Shown one piece after another: positions 51,432-59,173 of a stretch of DNA of 64,000 bases. Location of the stretch: the NCBI GenBank assembly GCA_028281765.1, contig JANQJF010000087.1, positions 124,001 through 188,000 of the forward strand. The letters run 5' to 3'. The notes under the pieces were generated by a model. That model was given only the letters and a program-made list of their open reading frames with translations. It had not been told where the DNA came from and did not search any database. Position 1 is the first letter of the stretch. Each line of letters begins with the position of its first letter. Source of the DNA: Planctomycetota bacterium. Its GTDB lineage: Bacteria > Planctomycetota > UBA1135 > UBA2386. The position numbers and the translations under genes are program-made.

Positions 51432-54127
51432 TGCCGATGACCACGTCGGACGATCGGCCGCGACTCGAACGCGCACTCGAAGCATTCCTCGAGTGGCGTA
51501 CCGCGGAAGATCCGTCCGGCGAGGCCGAGTTCTTGGCGTCGAACGAGGAGCTGCGCGATCTGCTCGAGCCGATGCTCGAAGACGAGCAGCCCGACGACGG
51601 CGCGGCCGAAGAGGACCGACTCGGCGACTTCAGGATCGTGCGGGAGATCGGCCGCGGCGGCATGGGGGTCGTCTACGAGGCTCGGCAGGTCTCGCTCGCG
51701 CGTCGGGTCGCGCTCAAAGTGTTGCCGGCTCATCTCACCCTGCAGCCGGCCGCGATCGCGCGGTTCCAACGCGAAGCGAAGACCGCGTCGCGACTCGACC
51801 ATCCCGGGCTCGTCGACATCCACACCGTCGGGAACGAGGGCGACACGCACTTCTTCGCGATGGAGTACGTCGAAGGCGCGCCGCTCGACCGGGTGATTCG
51901 CGAGCTCGGAGCCGTTCCGGAGCTGCGCGGAGATTCGGTGGCGACCGCCGTGCGCGAGATTTCCGGCGACGACTCCGTGACGATTCCGACCGAGACGCGA
52001 CACACCGAGGTGTGCGCGGAGATCGCGCTGCAGGTCGCCGAGGCGCTCCAGCACGCGCACGATCTCGGTGTCATCCATCGTGACGTGAAGCCTTCGAACA
52101 TCCTTCTGCGGCCCGATGGTCGCGCCGTGCTGACCGATTTCGGGCTCGCGCGCGAAGACAACCAGCCGGGGCTGACGGTTACCGGCGGTTTCGCCGGCAC
52201 GCCGCAATACGCGGCGCCCGAGCAGTCGATGGGTGGCGCGGCAGCGGTCGACGGCCGCGCGGACGTGTTCGGTCTCGGCGCAACGCTGTACGAGCTGTTG
52301 ACTGGACGACGTGCGTTCGACGGCGCGACGACGAACGAGATCTTGGACCGGCTGCAGCGGATCGATCCGCCGGCCGCGAGCTCGGTGTCTCCCCAGGTGT
52401 CGGGCGACCTCAGCGCGATCGTGCAAAAGGCGATCGAGAAACGGCCGATCGATCGCTACCAGAGCCCTTCGGACTTGGCGCAGGACCTTCGCGCGTACCT
52501 GGACGGTCGACCCGTGCGCGCTCGCCGCGTCGGATCGATCGCACGACTCGTGCGCTCAACGCGGCGCAACCCGCTCGTGTCGACCCTCGTCGCGACGCTG
52601 GTCGTGGTCGGTCTCGGCACGGCGATCTACACGAGCGTGCAGAACCGCCGCCTCGAGCAGCGCAACCAAGAACTGCAGTGGCTCTCCGACACGCGATTCG
52701 TCGAGATCATGAAGGAGGAGCTGCAGCGGTTGCCCGCGTTTCGTGAGGAACACGCCGAGGATCTACGCGAGTGGGTTCGGGCGGCGCGCGAGCCGGTCGC
52801 GAGGCTGCCGCAGTATCGCCGTGAGTACGCGCTGCTGAGCGAGCGCGCGTTGCCGTACACCGACGAAGAGCGTGAGTACGACCGGAGCACGCACCCGCAG
52901 GCCGCTGTCTTGGACGAGTTGATTCGGACCGATATCGAGCACGAGCGCATCGCAAGACTGCGCGAAGAAGTCAGTGAGCGACGCACCTGGCGTTTCGCCG
53001 AGCCCGCGGATAGGCGCAATCACGACGCGCTGCGCACGTCGATCGAGCTTCTCGAGGAATTCGGCGACGAGCAGTCCGGCCATGTTGCTGTCACGGAGCG
53101 ATGGGTCGAGTACTTGGGCACGGCACGAGCCGACACGCTCGACAAGCACGCCGACGCATGGCGGGAGACGGCGCGCGCGATCCGTGAATCGGACAGCTAC
53201 GGGGGGCTGGAACTCGCGCCGCAGGTCGGTCTCGTGCCGATCGGTCCGGACCCCGAGAGCGGGCTTCAGGAGTTCGCGCATCCGCGCAGTGGTACGGTGC
53301 CGGCTCGCGATGAGTCCGGGCGTCTCGCGTGTGACGCGGAGACCGGCATCGTGTTCGTCCTCGTCCCCGGTGGATCGTGCCGCATGGGCGCCATGCGCCC
53401 CACGGACGACACGGGCGAGTCCGGTCCGTTCCTGGACCACGGGGCGTCGGACGACGAACAGCCGTTCGCGACGGTCGAGCTGGAGCCGTTCTTCCTCGCG
53501 AAGCACGAGCTTGGTCAAGGCCAGCTCGCGCGCCTCGTCGGCTGGAACCCGTCGCGCTACTCGGCGGGGATCTTCTGGGAGGACCGCACGCTCGGACTCG
53601 ATCAGCCCGTCGACTCGATCACGTGGACGCAGGCGGATCGCACGTTGCGGCAGCTCGGCTTGTGCCTGCCGACGGAGGCGCAATGGGAGTACGCGGCGCG
53701 CGGAGGCACGACCTCGGTCTACTGGACCGGCGACGATCCGAGCGAACTCGTCGGTGTCGCGAACTTCGCCGACCGGACTTTCCTGTCGAGTCGCGGCTAC
53801 CGCGAGAAGCCGGGTGCCTGGGAATGGGAGCTCGACGACGGCTCGGAATGGATGCGGCCGATCTTCGGTCGCCGGGCGAACCCCTTCGGTCTGCACGACG
53901 TGCTCGGCAACGTGTACGAATGGGTGGCGTGTCCAGTCGAGATGTACGACAAGCCTCTCGAGTCGGGGACCGGAGCGCGACTCGAAGGACGGATCGATCG
54001 TCGTATCGTCCGAGGCGGCTCCTGGAAGACGATGCTGTTCCAGATCCGCGTCGCGTCGCGGAACTACCCCGACCCCGACATGGCGCGAGAGGACGTTGGG
54101 GTGCGACCGGCCCGTCGTGTCGAGTGA
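51431..54127 (+). CDS. Transmembrane Ser/Thr kinase with SUMF1-like C-terminal domain
   Basis: This 898-residue kinase has its catalytic domain at about residues 65-330: GRGGMGVVYEA, VALKVLPA, HRDVKPSNILL (His216, Asp218), DFGLAR and APEQ. A membrane helix (VSTLVATLVVVGLGTAIYTS) follows near residue 385. A coiled linker leads into a sulfatase-modifying-factor-like domain (about 640-898): CRMGAMRP, LPTEAQWEYAARGG, FGLHDVLGNVYEWV and RIVRGGSWKTM. The active-site Cys pair of true formylglycine-generating enzymes is absent, so this domain probably senses or binds rather than modifies. GTG 51428, ATG 51431 and ATG 51437 are possible starts; 51431 overlaps the previous stop. Confidence 0.9.
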   Translation: MPMTTSDDRPRLERALEAFLEWRTAEDPSGEAEFLASNEELRDLLEPMLEDEQPDDGAAEEDRLGDFRIVREIGRGGMGVVYEARQVSLARRVALKVLPAHLTLQPAAIARFQREAKTASRLDHPGLVDIHTVGNEGDTHFFAMEYVEGAPLDRVIRELGAVPELRGDSVATAVREISGDDSVTIPTETRHTEVCAEIALQVAEALQHAHDLGVIHRDVKPSNILLRPDGRAVLTDFGLAREDNQPGLTVTGGFAGTPQYAAPEQSMGGAAAVDGRADVFGLGATLYELLTGRRAFDGATTNEILDRLQRIDPPAASSVSPQVSGDLSAIVQKAIEKRPIDRYQSPSDLAQDLRAYLDGRPVRARRVGSIARLVRSTRRNPLVSTLVATLVVVGLGTAIYTSVQNRRLEQRNQELQWLSDTRFVEIMKEELQRLPAFREEHAEDLREWVRAAREPVARLPQYRREYALLSERALPYTDEEREYDRSTHPQAAVLDELIRTDIEHERIARLREEVSERRTWRFAEPADRRNHDALRTSIELLEEFGDEQSGHVAVTERWVEYLGTARADTLDKHADAWRETARAIRESDSYGGLELAPQVGLVPIGPDPESGLQEFAHPRSGTVPARDESGRLACDAETGIVFVLVPGGSCRMGAMRPTDDTGESGPFLDHGASDDEQPFATVELEPFFLAKHELGQGQLARLVGWNPSRYSAGIFWEDRTLGLDQPVDSITWTQADRTLRQLGLCLPTEAQWEYAARGGTTSVYWTGDDPSELVGVANFADRTFLSSRGYREKPGAWEWELDDGSEWMRPIFGRRANPFGLHDVLGNVYEWVACPVEMYDKPLESGTGARLEGRIDRRIVRGGSWKTMLFQIRVASRNYPDPDMAREDVGVRPARRVE

Positions 54128-54253
54128 TCGGGGCGCGCGTATGCGGTGCCAAATTGCCCCTTCACGTGCATCCGCAGCTCGCCTCCTCGCGAAACAGGGC
54201 AGGAACAGAGTCGGCGGGCCCGCCGCCGTCTCGGCAGCGCCTGAGAGCCCTTC

Positions 54254-54622
54254 ATGACTCCCTTGATCCTTGTCGTTCAAGTCCTCGTCGCCCTCGTGAT
54301 CCTCAACGTCTGGCTGCTGCGCGCCGGAAGAGCCACGGACTATCGCGGCGGCGACGCGAAGACGATGCTGGAAGAGTTCGCGGTCTACGGTCTTCCCGGC
54401 TGGTTCATGTATCTCGTAGGTGCGCTGAAGATCTCGTTCGCGATTTGCCTTCTCGCCGGCGTTTGGGTCCCGACCCTCACCCTCATCGGATCCGTGGGCC
54501 TCGGCGCGTTGATGCTCGGCGCGGTCATGATGCACGTGAAGGTCCGCGACACGCTGAAGAAGACCTACCCGTCGCTCACCCTCTTCTTGCTGTGCGTGCT
54601 CGTCGCCGTTCCGCTCGGCTGA
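54254..54622 (+). CDS. DoxX-like small membrane protein
   Basis: This 122-residue protein has four hydrophobic segments (residues 3-22, 48-68, 72-95 and 103-121) and DoxX-like features (a short cytosolic loop, GALKISFAICLLAGVWVPTL, VGLGALMLGAVMMHVKVRD). DoxX-family proteins are poorly characterised membrane proteins, some linked to redox balance. It is convergent with another DoxX-like gene, with 6 bases between stops. The 126 bases before it hold no clear gene. Confidence 0.72.
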   Translation: MTPLILVVQVLVALVILNVWLLRAGRATDYRGGDAKTMLEEFAVYGLPGWFMYLVGALKISFAICLLAGVWVPTLTLIGSVGLGALMLGAVMMHVKVRDTLKKTYPSLTLFLLCVLVAVPLG

Positions 54623-54628
54623 AACTCG

Positions 54629-54976
54629 TCAAAGAGCTCCCGGACCCGCGTAACACAACACGCCGGTGAAGATGCACAAGGCGAGAGCGGGTAGCGTTTC
54701 GAGGAACGAGTCATGCACCCGCACTCGGGTCCCGACCCCGAGCACCATCAGCAGACAGAGTCCGCCGGCGGACGGCAGCAGAAGTGCCGTCCACCAATAG
54801 GTCGCCAGCAAGCCGATCGCGCCGAGAATTTCGAGAACTCCGACCAGCACGCGGAATCGGGACAGACCGAAGCGTTCGAACTCTTCGGTCATCGACCCGG
54901 CGAACACGCACGCGAAACCGTAGAACAAGAACGTCGCGATGGACGTGACGCGCAGGACTTCGAAGAAGATGGCCAT
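54629..54976 (-). CDS. DoxX-like small membrane protein
   Basis: This 115-residue protein has four hydrophobic helices (FEVLRVTSIATFLFYGFACVFA in overview, RVLVGVLEILGAIGLLATYW, LLLPSAGGLCLLMVLGVG, ALALCIFTGVLCYAG). It resembles DoxX/SURF4-like proteins in length and layout and is only distantly similar to the neighbouring convergent copy. ATG 54976 is chosen over an upstream start at 55036 because it begins at the first helix. The start region is divergent from the sigma gene. Confidence 0.7.
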   Translation of the reverse strand: MAIFFEVLRVTSIATFLFYGFACVFAGSMTEEFERFGLSRFRVLVGVLEILGAIGLLATYWWTALLLPSAGGLCLLMVLGVGTRVRVHDSFLETLPALALCIFTGVLCYAGPGAL

Positions 54977-55080
54977 GAGTGGACGGAATCGGCTGTGAGT
55001 GCTTCGCCGAGAAGGCCGTCGGCGATGCGGCCACATCTTCGTTTTGCGTGCCCGAGGTTCCGATAAGCTGCTCGCAATCC

Positions 55081-55704
55081 ATGGACGCCGAACCCTCCGA
55101 GACTCTCGTCCTGCTGCAGCGCTGGCATGGCGGGGACCGCGTTGCGCTGGACAACCTGATCGAACGTGATCTGGGTTGGGTCCGCCGGCAGGTCGAGCTC
55201 CGGCTGGGCGACCTGCTCCGTGCCAAGGGTGACGTCGACGATTACGTGCAGTCCGCGATGGTGCGCGTGCTCGAATACGGGCCGCGCTTCCTGATGACCA
55301 GCCGGGGGCAGTTCCGTGCGCTGATCGCGCGCATCACCGAAAACGTGCTGCGTGACGAGGCGGCGCGGTTGCGCACCGGCAAGCGTGATGTCGCGCGCGA
55401 GCGTCCGGTGCCGACGGACTCGATCCTGGCCCTCGATCCGCCCGCGCAATCCGTCACGCGGCCGAGCGCCGCCGCGGATCGCAATCAGGCCAAGGACTGG
55501 ATCCGGCTCGCGATCGAGCTGCTGCCTGCGGAAGAGCGCGCGATCGTGCAGATGCGGGAATGGCGAGGATGCTCGTTCGCCGAGATCGGAACCGAACTCG
55601 GGATCGCCGAGGACGCGGCGCGGATGCGATTCCGGCGGGTCTTGCCGAAGCTCGCGCGCCACGTCGAGCAGCTCCGCGAGGGGCAGCTCGACGACCTGCT
55701 GTAG
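55081..55704 (+). CDS. ECF-type RNA polymerase sigma factor
   Basis: This 207-residue protein has region 2 (VLLQRWHGGDRVALDNLIER, VDDYVQSAMVRVLEYGPRF, FRALIARITENVLRDEA) and region 4 with a helix-turn-helix (LLPAEERAIVQMREWRGCSFAEIG, then LGIAEDAARMRFRRVLPKL). It resembles the planctomycete ECF group whose members lie next to Ser/Thr kinases; a kinase gene lies 950 bases upstream. No anti-sigma gene is adjacent, so it may be controlled by phosphorylation or expression. The ATG at 55081 fits the length; TAAGCT lies 11 bases before it. Confidence 0.86.
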   Translation: MDAEPSETLVLLQRWHGGDRVALDNLIERDLGWVRRQVELRLGDLLRAKGDVDDYVQSAMVRVLEYGPRFLMTSRGQFRALIARITENVLRDEAARLRTGKRDVARERPVPTDSILALDPPAQSVTRPSAAADRNQAKDWIRLAIELLPAEERAIVQMREWRGCSFAEIGTELGIAEDAARMRFRRVLPKLARHVEQLREGQLDDLL

Positions 55705-56673
55705 TCAGAGCTGCGAGAGGTAGTGCTGCAGCGCGCCGCCGAGCCAGCGGCCGGGTCGGCCGACACCGCCCGCCTCGAGGTATGCGGCGTGTCCGCCGTG
55801 CCGTTCGACGTGGAGGTGAATCGCGTCCGAACGATCGGTGTCGATGACGTCGCTCGCCGAGACGAACGGATCGTCCGTCGAGGTCAGGATCACCGCCGGC
55901 GTCCGTACCCCGGACAGCCAGGGTCGTGCGGAGCAGACTTCGTAATACTCGGTCGCGTTGGCGAAGCCGCCGAGCGGTGCCGTATAGCGCTCGTCGAACT
56001 CTCGAATGTTCGCGACGCGTTCGATCGCGAAGTCGTTCGCCAGGAGTCCGTCGTGCTTTCGCTCTGCGAGTTGTTCCGTGCAGCGACGCACGAAGCGCCG
56101 GTCGTAGACCCGGTTGAAGCCCTGCGTGATGCGAACCGCACATTTCGCGAGGTCGACGGGCGGGTTGATCGCGATCAACGCGTCGGGGCCCGGGAGTTCG
56201 CGCTTGCCGGCGAGCAGGAGTAGCGCGTTTCCCGAGAGTGAGATGCCGACCGCGATGTGGCGGTATGACGGGTGGCGCCGGCGTGCCCACGCGGTGACGT
56301 TCGACACGTCCCGGTCGCGTCCGGAGTGGTAGATCCCCGTCGCCATGCCGCGCCCGTCGCCGCAGCCGCGATGATTGACGGAGATGACTCCATGACCGAG
56401 CGCTACCGCGGCTTCCGCGGCGATTCTCATGTAGTCGACGTTCGCGTCGCCCGACAGTCCGTGGAACAGATGGACCACGACGTCCGTGCGACCGGGTCGA
56501 ACGAACACCCGTAATCGGTCCCCGTCGTCGAGCGGGACGTCGTGCGCCGTCACGCCGTCGACCCCCGCGACGAGCTTCGGCGCCGGCGTCGGAATCAGGT
56601 GACCGAGAACGGTCTGCAGGTGGCCGCCGCGAGCCCAGAGCGGCGGGCGGCAGGGATGTTCGTAGGGGCGCAA
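55705..56673 (-). CDS. YheT-like alpha/beta hydrolase
   Basis: This roughly 322-residue protein matches the YheT/EMB8 hydrolase family: ARGGHLQTVLGHLIP near the start, VVVHLFHGLSGDANVDYM (oxyanion region), GVISVNHRGCGDGRG, the nucleophile elbow VGISLSGNALLLLAG, an Asp in TSTDDPFVSASD, and the catalytic His in ERHGGHAAYLE. Known relatives hydrolyse esters or lipids. No ATG start is evident after the CotH stop; TTG at 56673 is a guess, with CTG at about 56703 as another option. The stop adjoins the sigma factor's stop on the other strand. Confidence 0.82.
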   Translation of the reverse strand: MRPYEHPCRPPLWARGGHLQTVLGHLIPTPAPKLVAGVDGVTAHDVPLDDGDRLRVFVRPGRTDVVVHLFHGLSGDANVDYMRIAAEAAVALGHGVISVNHRGCGDGRGMATGIYHSGRDRDVSNVTAWARRRHPSYRHIAVGISLSGNALLLLAGKRELPGPDALIAINPPVDLAKCAVRITQGFNRVYDRRFVRRCTEQLAERKHDGLLANDFAIERVANIREFDERYTAPLGGFANATEYYEVCSARPWLSGVRTPAVILTSTDDPFVSASDVIDTDRSDAIHLHVERHGGHAAYLEAGGVGRPGRWLGGALQHYLSQL

Positions 56674-56699
56674 ACGCGGAGTCCAGCGCGCGCGGCGGC

Positions 56700-58307
56700 T
56701 CAGTTGTCCGACGCGCCGGCGTCGGTCGTCTTCGGGTTCGCCGGTTTCTCGCCAGCCGGCTTCTTGTCGTCCGGCTTCTTCTCCGGATACGGCTTCCGCG
56801 GACGCATCCACCGCAGCTCGTCGCACTCCATCAGGAACTTGCGGCGCTCGTCGAAGAACTTCTTCAAGCCCGGCTTCCGCTCCGTGCCCTGATCGAGCGC
56901 CTTGACGAACTCTTCGTGCCCGTAGAGCGCCTTGTCGTCGAGCTTGACGATCGGCTCGATCATCGCGCGCCACTTCTCGACCATGGGGCCGACCTTCTCC
57001 TCCCAGTCGAGCGCTTCGTCCGCGACCTTGTAGCAGTTCTCGAGGTATTGCCAGCGCCACTTCGGGATGTGGAACATGGCATGGCAGAGAGCTGCGCGCG
57101 GCTCGTCCGCGAGCGCGAGCGGCTCGAGGCCGAGCTTGTTCCTCTCTTTCTCGGCGTCGTAGTCATAGTCCTCGTTGCGACCGAAGCCGCCTGGGCCACC
57201 GCCATACGAGAACGCCTCGTTGTTGTCCCGGAACAGCGGGTAGAAGCGTCCGTCCGGATGGAGGTAGAGCGCGTAGTCGCTGCCCCGGTAGTGGTAGCCG
57301 TCGCCGTCCATCAGCACGTTGTCGACCGCGAGCCACATCAGCGTGTGGTCGATGTCGAGTAGCTTGGGCAGCTCACGCTCGATTTCGCCGCGCGCGCCGC
57401 GGTTGAGCAGCTTGCACAGCTTGATCAATCGCTTCCATGCCTTCGACTTCTTCGTCGCCGACTTGAGCAGGTATTGGTCCTCGTAGTCCTCGATCTCCTT
57501 GCCGCGATACTCGAGGGCCGCTTCCCCGTCGAAGTTCGGATTGATCTTCCAGCGGGCGCCCTTACGAGTGCCGAATTCCGCATCGGTGAACTCCTTGTTC
57601 AACGATTGTTCGAGGATGTAGAGGCCCCAGCTCTCGCCGTTGATCACGAGGTGCACGAAGCCCGCTTTGCCGGCCTTCACGTACTGCGATGCCAACTTCG
57701 AGAACAGCACGGTACGCATGAACGACGGGTCGGCATGCGCGCTGAGCAGATTGAACGATCGAAGTCCGTCCTCGAGTTCCTGGCCCTTGTGACGCCAGTC
57801 GAGCGTCAGGGAGAGAGACTTCTTCGGGCGGTCCAGGACCGAGAAGAACGAAGACGTGCCGCGGAACCGCACGCCGACCTTCTTGAGCTTCTTCCCCTTC
57901 ACGGTCAGGGTCGCTGGCGTGCAGATCTTGGTGCGCCACAGGATCTTCATCTCCTCGTCCCATTCCTCCTGCGGGAAGTCGAGGAACATCGTGTGCACGA
58001 CGTCGGTGTCGAACAGTGACTTGCCCTTGTGGTGCTCGACCGACGAGCGGTCGATGTTTCTCGGCTCGCACCAGGGCTTCTTCTCCTCGCCGCGACGGCG
58101 CCGCTGACGCGGCGGGTTCTTCTCCATCTCCTCGCGAATCCACTCGAGCGCTTTCGCGCGTTCGCGGCCGTCGACGCGACCATCCTTGTTGTCATCGAAC
58201 TTCTCGACGAGGGGCTTCATCCACACCGGGCGTTCGCGTTGAGCCGTTGCCGTGCTCAGCAACAGGGGGAGAATGGCGAGAGCGTGGGGGGCGCGTCTGG
58301 TCAGCAT
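56700..58307 (-). CDS. Secreted CotH-type kinase domain protein with EF-hand
   Basis: This 535-residue protein has a signal peptide ending at TATAQ. An EF-hand (DDNKDGRVDGRE) lies near residue 45. The CotH domain spans about 85-480: LFDTDVVHTMFLDF, VGVRFRGTSSFF, SLTLDWRHKGQ, RSFNLLSAHADPSFMRT, YILEQSLNKEF, then the acidic VDNVLMDGDGYHYRGSDYALY and YPLFRDNNEAFS motifs. CotH proteins are atypical kinases that phosphorylate secreted proteins in spore-forming bacteria; planctomycetes have many exported members. The C-terminal tail is Pro/Lys-rich. ATG 58307 starts the hydrophobic signal; ATG 58325 would add six residues. Confidence 0.86.
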   Translation of the reverse strand: MLTRRAPHALAILPLLLSTATAQRERPVWMKPLVEKFDDNKDGRVDGRERAKALEWIREEMEKNPPRQRRRRGEEKKPWCEPRNIDRSSVEHHKGKSLFDTDVVHTMFLDFPQEEWDEEMKILWRTKICTPATLTVKGKKLKKVGVRFRGTSSFFSVLDRPKKSLSLTLDWRHKGQELEDGLRSFNLLSAHADPSFMRTVLFSKLASQYVKAGKAGFVHLVINGESWGLYILEQSLNKEFTDAEFGTRKGARWKINPNFDGEAALEYRGKEIEDYEDQYLLKSATKKSKAWKRLIKLCKLLNRGARGEIERELPKLLDIDHTLMWLAVDNVLMDGDGYHYRGSDYALYLHPDGRFYPLFRDNNEAFSYGGGPGGFGRNEDYDYDAEKERNKLGLEPLALADEPRAALCHAMFHIPKWRWQYLENCYKVADEALDWEEKVGPMVEKWRAMIEPIVKLDDKALYGHEEFVKALDQGTERKPGLKKFFDERRKFLMECDELRWMRPRKPYPEKKPDDKKPAGEKPANPKTTDAGASDN

Positions 58308-58444
58308 CTCCGTATGACAGGGCATGGGGAGCCCGGTGACAAGGGGATTGGGCGTAGGTGCGGCGAGTCTCGTGCATCCATTCGGTTCGGCTACGCGAAG
58401 CTCTCCGCATGCTCAGCTCGATCCACTCCCGCGACTGACGGACG

Positions 58445-58918
58445 ATGCCGATTCCGCCACGAGTCCGCCGATTGCTCTGGAGCCTGCCGCTGCTGGCAGT
58501 CGTAGGCCTGTTGATCCTCGTCGGTTCGAGTTGGATTCGCCCCGACGGCCTGGGTCTCGTCGCAGGGAAGCTCCGGCCGTGTCCGAACTCACCGAACTGC
58601 GTCTGCTCGCAAGATCCGCGCGAAAGCGCCTACGTGGACCCGCTCGCGTTCGAAGGAAACGCTGGCGAAGCGCTCGACCGCCTTCGCAAGGTGCTGTCGT
58701 CGCTGCCCGGGACCACGGTGATTCGCGACGAGGGCGGCTACCTGCATGCCGAGTGCGCGACGGCGTGGCTGCGCTTCGTCGACGACGTGGAGTTCCTGGT
58801 CGACGAGGGTGCGCAGGTCATCCACGTGCGGTCGGCGTCGCGGGTCGGGTACTCGGACATGGGGGCGAACCGTGCGCGGGTCGAGACGATTCGCGCGGCG
58901 TTCGCAGCGGCGAAGTAG
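58445..58918 (+). CDS. DUF1499 family membrane-anchored protein
   Basis: This 157-residue protein has an N-terminal hydrophobic helix (LLWSLPLLAVVGLLILVG) and the DUF1499 signature CPNSPNCVCSQD, followed by GEALDRLRKVLSSLPGTTVI, YLHAECAT and FVDDVEFLVDEGAQVIHVRSAS and SDMGANRARVETIRA. The family is widespread in bacteria and chloroplasts, and its function is unknown. Two conserved Cys in the signature may form a metal site or disulfide. It starts 137 bases from the divergent CotH gene. Confidence 0.88.
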   Translation: MPIPPRVRRLLWSLPLLAVVGLLILVGSSWIRPDGLGLVAGKLRPCPNSPNCVCSQDPRESAYVDPLAFEGNAGEALDRLRKVLSSLPGTTVIRDEGGYLHAECATAWLRFVDDVEFLVDEGAQVIHVRSASRVGYSDMGANRARVETIRAAFAAAK

Positions 58919-59057
58919 TGCACTACAGCGGCGGCGTATCGTCGCTCCCGATCCGCGCCCAGGCTGGTGTGCGCCGCGAGGCCGGAGGTGACGGTTGCCG
59001 CGAACTCCGTCACGCAACGTGTTGCGGCCGCCTGGGTGCCCATGGGTAGTCGTCTGG

Positions 59058-59063
59058 TATTCT
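59058..59063 (+). promoter_or_regulatory. -10-like hexamer (TATTCT) for the PVC cytochrome gene
   Basis: GGTATTCTGCGG lies about 110 bases before the ATG, in a 255-base intergenic stretch that otherwise holds a CGCAAC/GTTGCG palindrome (59013-59026) and no gene. Confidence 0.28.
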
Positions 59064-59173
59064 GCGGCGTGGCATGAGCCCCGATCGCCGTGACCAGACC
59101 GGCGCTCGAGCCACTCGGCGAGGTCAGTCCACGCTCGCAGGGTGACGCCCATTCCGGGTTCCTAGGTAACGCC

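Noticed and set aside
52763-54535. 590-codon minus-strand frame opposite the kinase
   Set aside because: The plus strand encodes a kinase with all catalytic motifs; the minus frame is a composition artefact.
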